A DNA stretch of 64,000 nt from Metellina segmentata. Lineage: Eukaryota; Arthropoda; Arachnida; Araneae; Tetragnathidae. Positions within the stretch are counted from its first letter, which is position 1; the number at the start of each line of letters is the position of its first letter. The notes under the pieces were generated by a model. The model searched no databases and was not told the DNA's origin. It worked only from the letters and a program-made list of their open reading frames with translations. A program made the translations under genes and the position numbers. Shown piece by piece: positions 63,101-64,000 of the stretch. The DNA is taken from the NCBI GenBank assembly GCA_947359465.1, contig OX375883.1:94748293-94812292 (forward strand), in the 5' to 3' direction.

Positions 63101-63535
63101 TGTAATTTCAAAGCTCCCTATCCAAGTTCTCAGGCGATGTAATTTCTATGGGAATGAAAGGGTATTTGACTGAGATGTGGGGAGAGTGTTTTATGTGAAG
63201 TATTCCCATAGAAATTAACGTGCTGCCGAGTGAAATGGGAGGGGTCTTTGTAATTTCAAAGCTCCCAATCCAAGTTCTCAGGCGATGTAATTTCTAAGGG
63301 AATGAAAATTATTTGACTGAGATGTGGGGAGAGTATTTTGTGTGAAGTATTCCCATAGAAATTAACGTGCTGCCGAGCGAAATGGGAGGGGGTCTTTGTA
63401 ATTTCAAAGCTCCCAATCCAAGCTCTCAGGCGATGTAATTTCTAAGGGAATGAAAAGGTATTTGACTGAGATGTGGGGAGAGTGTTTTGTGTGAAGTAAT
63501 CCTATAGAAATTAACGTGCTGACGAGCGAAATGGG
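60050..63535. repeat. Tandem 13-monomer HOR, 1,925-bp step (Domain D)
   Basis: Markers recur 1,925 bp apart: ccctatcc at 60155/62080 and 61191/63116, agccg at 60559/62484, and cctatag at 61576/63501. This is 13 monomers plus 1 bp, the extra base being the fifth G of a gggggtcttt monomer. The left unit has an additional gtaatcctatag/gctgacgag monomer near 61,600-61,750, a local one-monomer duplication. The right unit runs toward the window edge. Confidence 0.85.
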
Positions 63536-64000
63536 AGGGGTCTTTGTAATTTCAAAGCTCCCAATCCAAGTTCTCAGGCGATGTAATTTCTAAGGGAATG
63601 AAAAGGTATTTGACTGAGATGTGGGGAGAGTGTTTTGTGTGAAGTATTCCCATAGAAATTAACGTGCTGCCGAGCGAAATGGGAGGGGTCTTTGTAATTT
63701 CAAAGCTCCCAATCCAAGTTCTCAGGCGATGTAATTTCTATGGGAATGAAAAGGTATTTGACTGAGATGTGGGGAGAGTGTTTTGTGTGAAGTATTCCCA
63801 TAGAAATAAACGTGCAGCCGAGCGAAATGGGAGGGGTCTTTGTAATTTCAAAGCTCCCAATCCAAGTTCTCAGGCGATGTAATTTCCATGGGAATGAAAA
63901 GGTATTTGACTGAGATGTGGGGAGAGTGTTTTCTGTAAAGTATTCCCATAGAAATTAACGTGCTGCCGAGCGAAATGGGAGGGGTCTTTGTAATTTCAAA

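Larger units (their letters stand above)
1..64000. repeat. 148-bp satellite DNA array, window-wide, head-to-tail
   Basis: Every line of the window is a copy of one monomer, recognisable by the boundary word gactgag and the conserved block attaacgtgctgccgagcg. Successive boundaries lie 148 bp apart, or 147 bp where aaaaggtattt is replaced by aaaattattt, and 149 bp where an extra G gives gggggtcttt. The boundary at base 1 and the last one at 63908 fit about 432 monomers. All copies have the same orientation, and I saw no inversion, unique insert or transposon. Monomers differ by only a few bases each. Arrays like this are typical of eukaryotic centromeric or pericentromeric heterochromatin; that location is inferred. 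I do not recognise the family. Both ends are cut by the window edge, so total array length is unknown. Confidence 0.98.
54600..64000. repeat. Domain D: monomers with private variants
   Basis: About 64 monomers. Typical variants are cttcgtaatttcataact, gaaataaacgtgcagcc, accgtgttgcc with ggggacag, gtaatcctatag with gctgacgag, ccctatcc with gaaagggtattt, gttttatgtg and gccgagtgaaatg, ctatcggaatg, and ctcacgcgatg. The ttcacagg, ttcaaagg, gtggtgag, gtagggag and tgtgagg alleles that dominate Domain B are not seen here. The array runs past the right window edge in mid-monomer. Confidence 0.8.

Noticed and set aside
1..64000. A long repetitive protein gene made of 148-bp repeats
   Set aside because: 148 is not a multiple of 3, so each monomer shifts the frame and all three phases are visited within three monomers; stop codons then end every frame on both strands.
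1..64000. CRISPR array or phage/bacterial repeat locus
   Set aside because: The repeats are contiguous 148-bp copies with no unique spacers and no cas genes; the scale and HOR structure are those of eukaryotic satellite DNA.
1..64000. Subrepeats of a ribosomal DNA intergenic spacer
   Set aside because: No rRNA gene sequence interrupts 64 kb, which is longer than most spacers. Not formally excluded from this window alone, but unlikely.
1..64000. Transposable element, tRNA or other unique insert inside the array
   Set aside because: Reading all lines I found no departure from the monomer longer than a few bases; the largest is the 4-bp gaat duplication near 34597.

Overview
The whole 64-kb window is one uninterrupted tandem-repeat (satellite DNA) array. 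From base 1 to base 64000 every line reads as copies of one 148-bp monomer, all head to tail in the same orientation. I count about 432 complete monomers plus a 93-bp partial copy at the right edge; the step between successive 'gactgag' boundaries averages about 147.9 bp. I found no gene, RNA gene, transposon, CRISPR array or unique spacer. An array of this size and uniformity points to a eukaryotic chromosome, in centromeric, pericentromeric or other constitutive heterochromatin. I do not recognise the satellite family and cannot name the species.

Monomer. The consensus-like copy at 1183-1330 has 42 A, 43 T, 42 G and 21 C (about 43% GC, strong G-over-C skew) and four CpGs. Its length matches nucleosome-core DNA (147 bp), and a common variant is exactly 147 bp. 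It holds a 16-bp inverted repeat (monomer positions 35-50 and 121-136) and a second bulged hairpin (69-100). A GTAATTTC core occurs twice, 37 bp apart, and a third partial match lies in the opposite orientation. Monomers differ at a limited set of recurring sites, and combinations of these sites act as barcodes.

Layout. The barcodes show four domains and nested higher-order repeats (HORs). Domain A (1 to about 9.4 kb) has 8-monomer units of 1,184 bp, themselves duplicated at a 4,436-bp offset. Domain B (about 9.4-50.7 kb) is a mosaic of 14- to 28-monomer units with steps of 2,070, 2,664, 2,810, 2,959, 3,107 and 4,141 bp, including an exact-step 2,664-bp tandem duplication and a 3.7-kb block repeated 6,656 bp away. 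Domain C (about 50.7-54.6 kb) is a mixed zone with a 5-monomer step of 740/741 bp. Domain D (about 54.6-64 kb) has its own private variants and steps of 740 (two copies identical by eye), 1,184 and 1,925 bp. The array continues past both window edges.

Nothing here works as genes. The twelve 75-codon reading frames on the minus strand are by-products of one monomer variant that removes a TGA. The interest lies in the amplification history (unequal exchange and conversion between domains), the dyad symmetry, and whether this array carries a centromere. All comparisons were made by eye, so HOR edges are good to roughly one monomer; offsets between named marker bases are exact counts from the numbered sequence.
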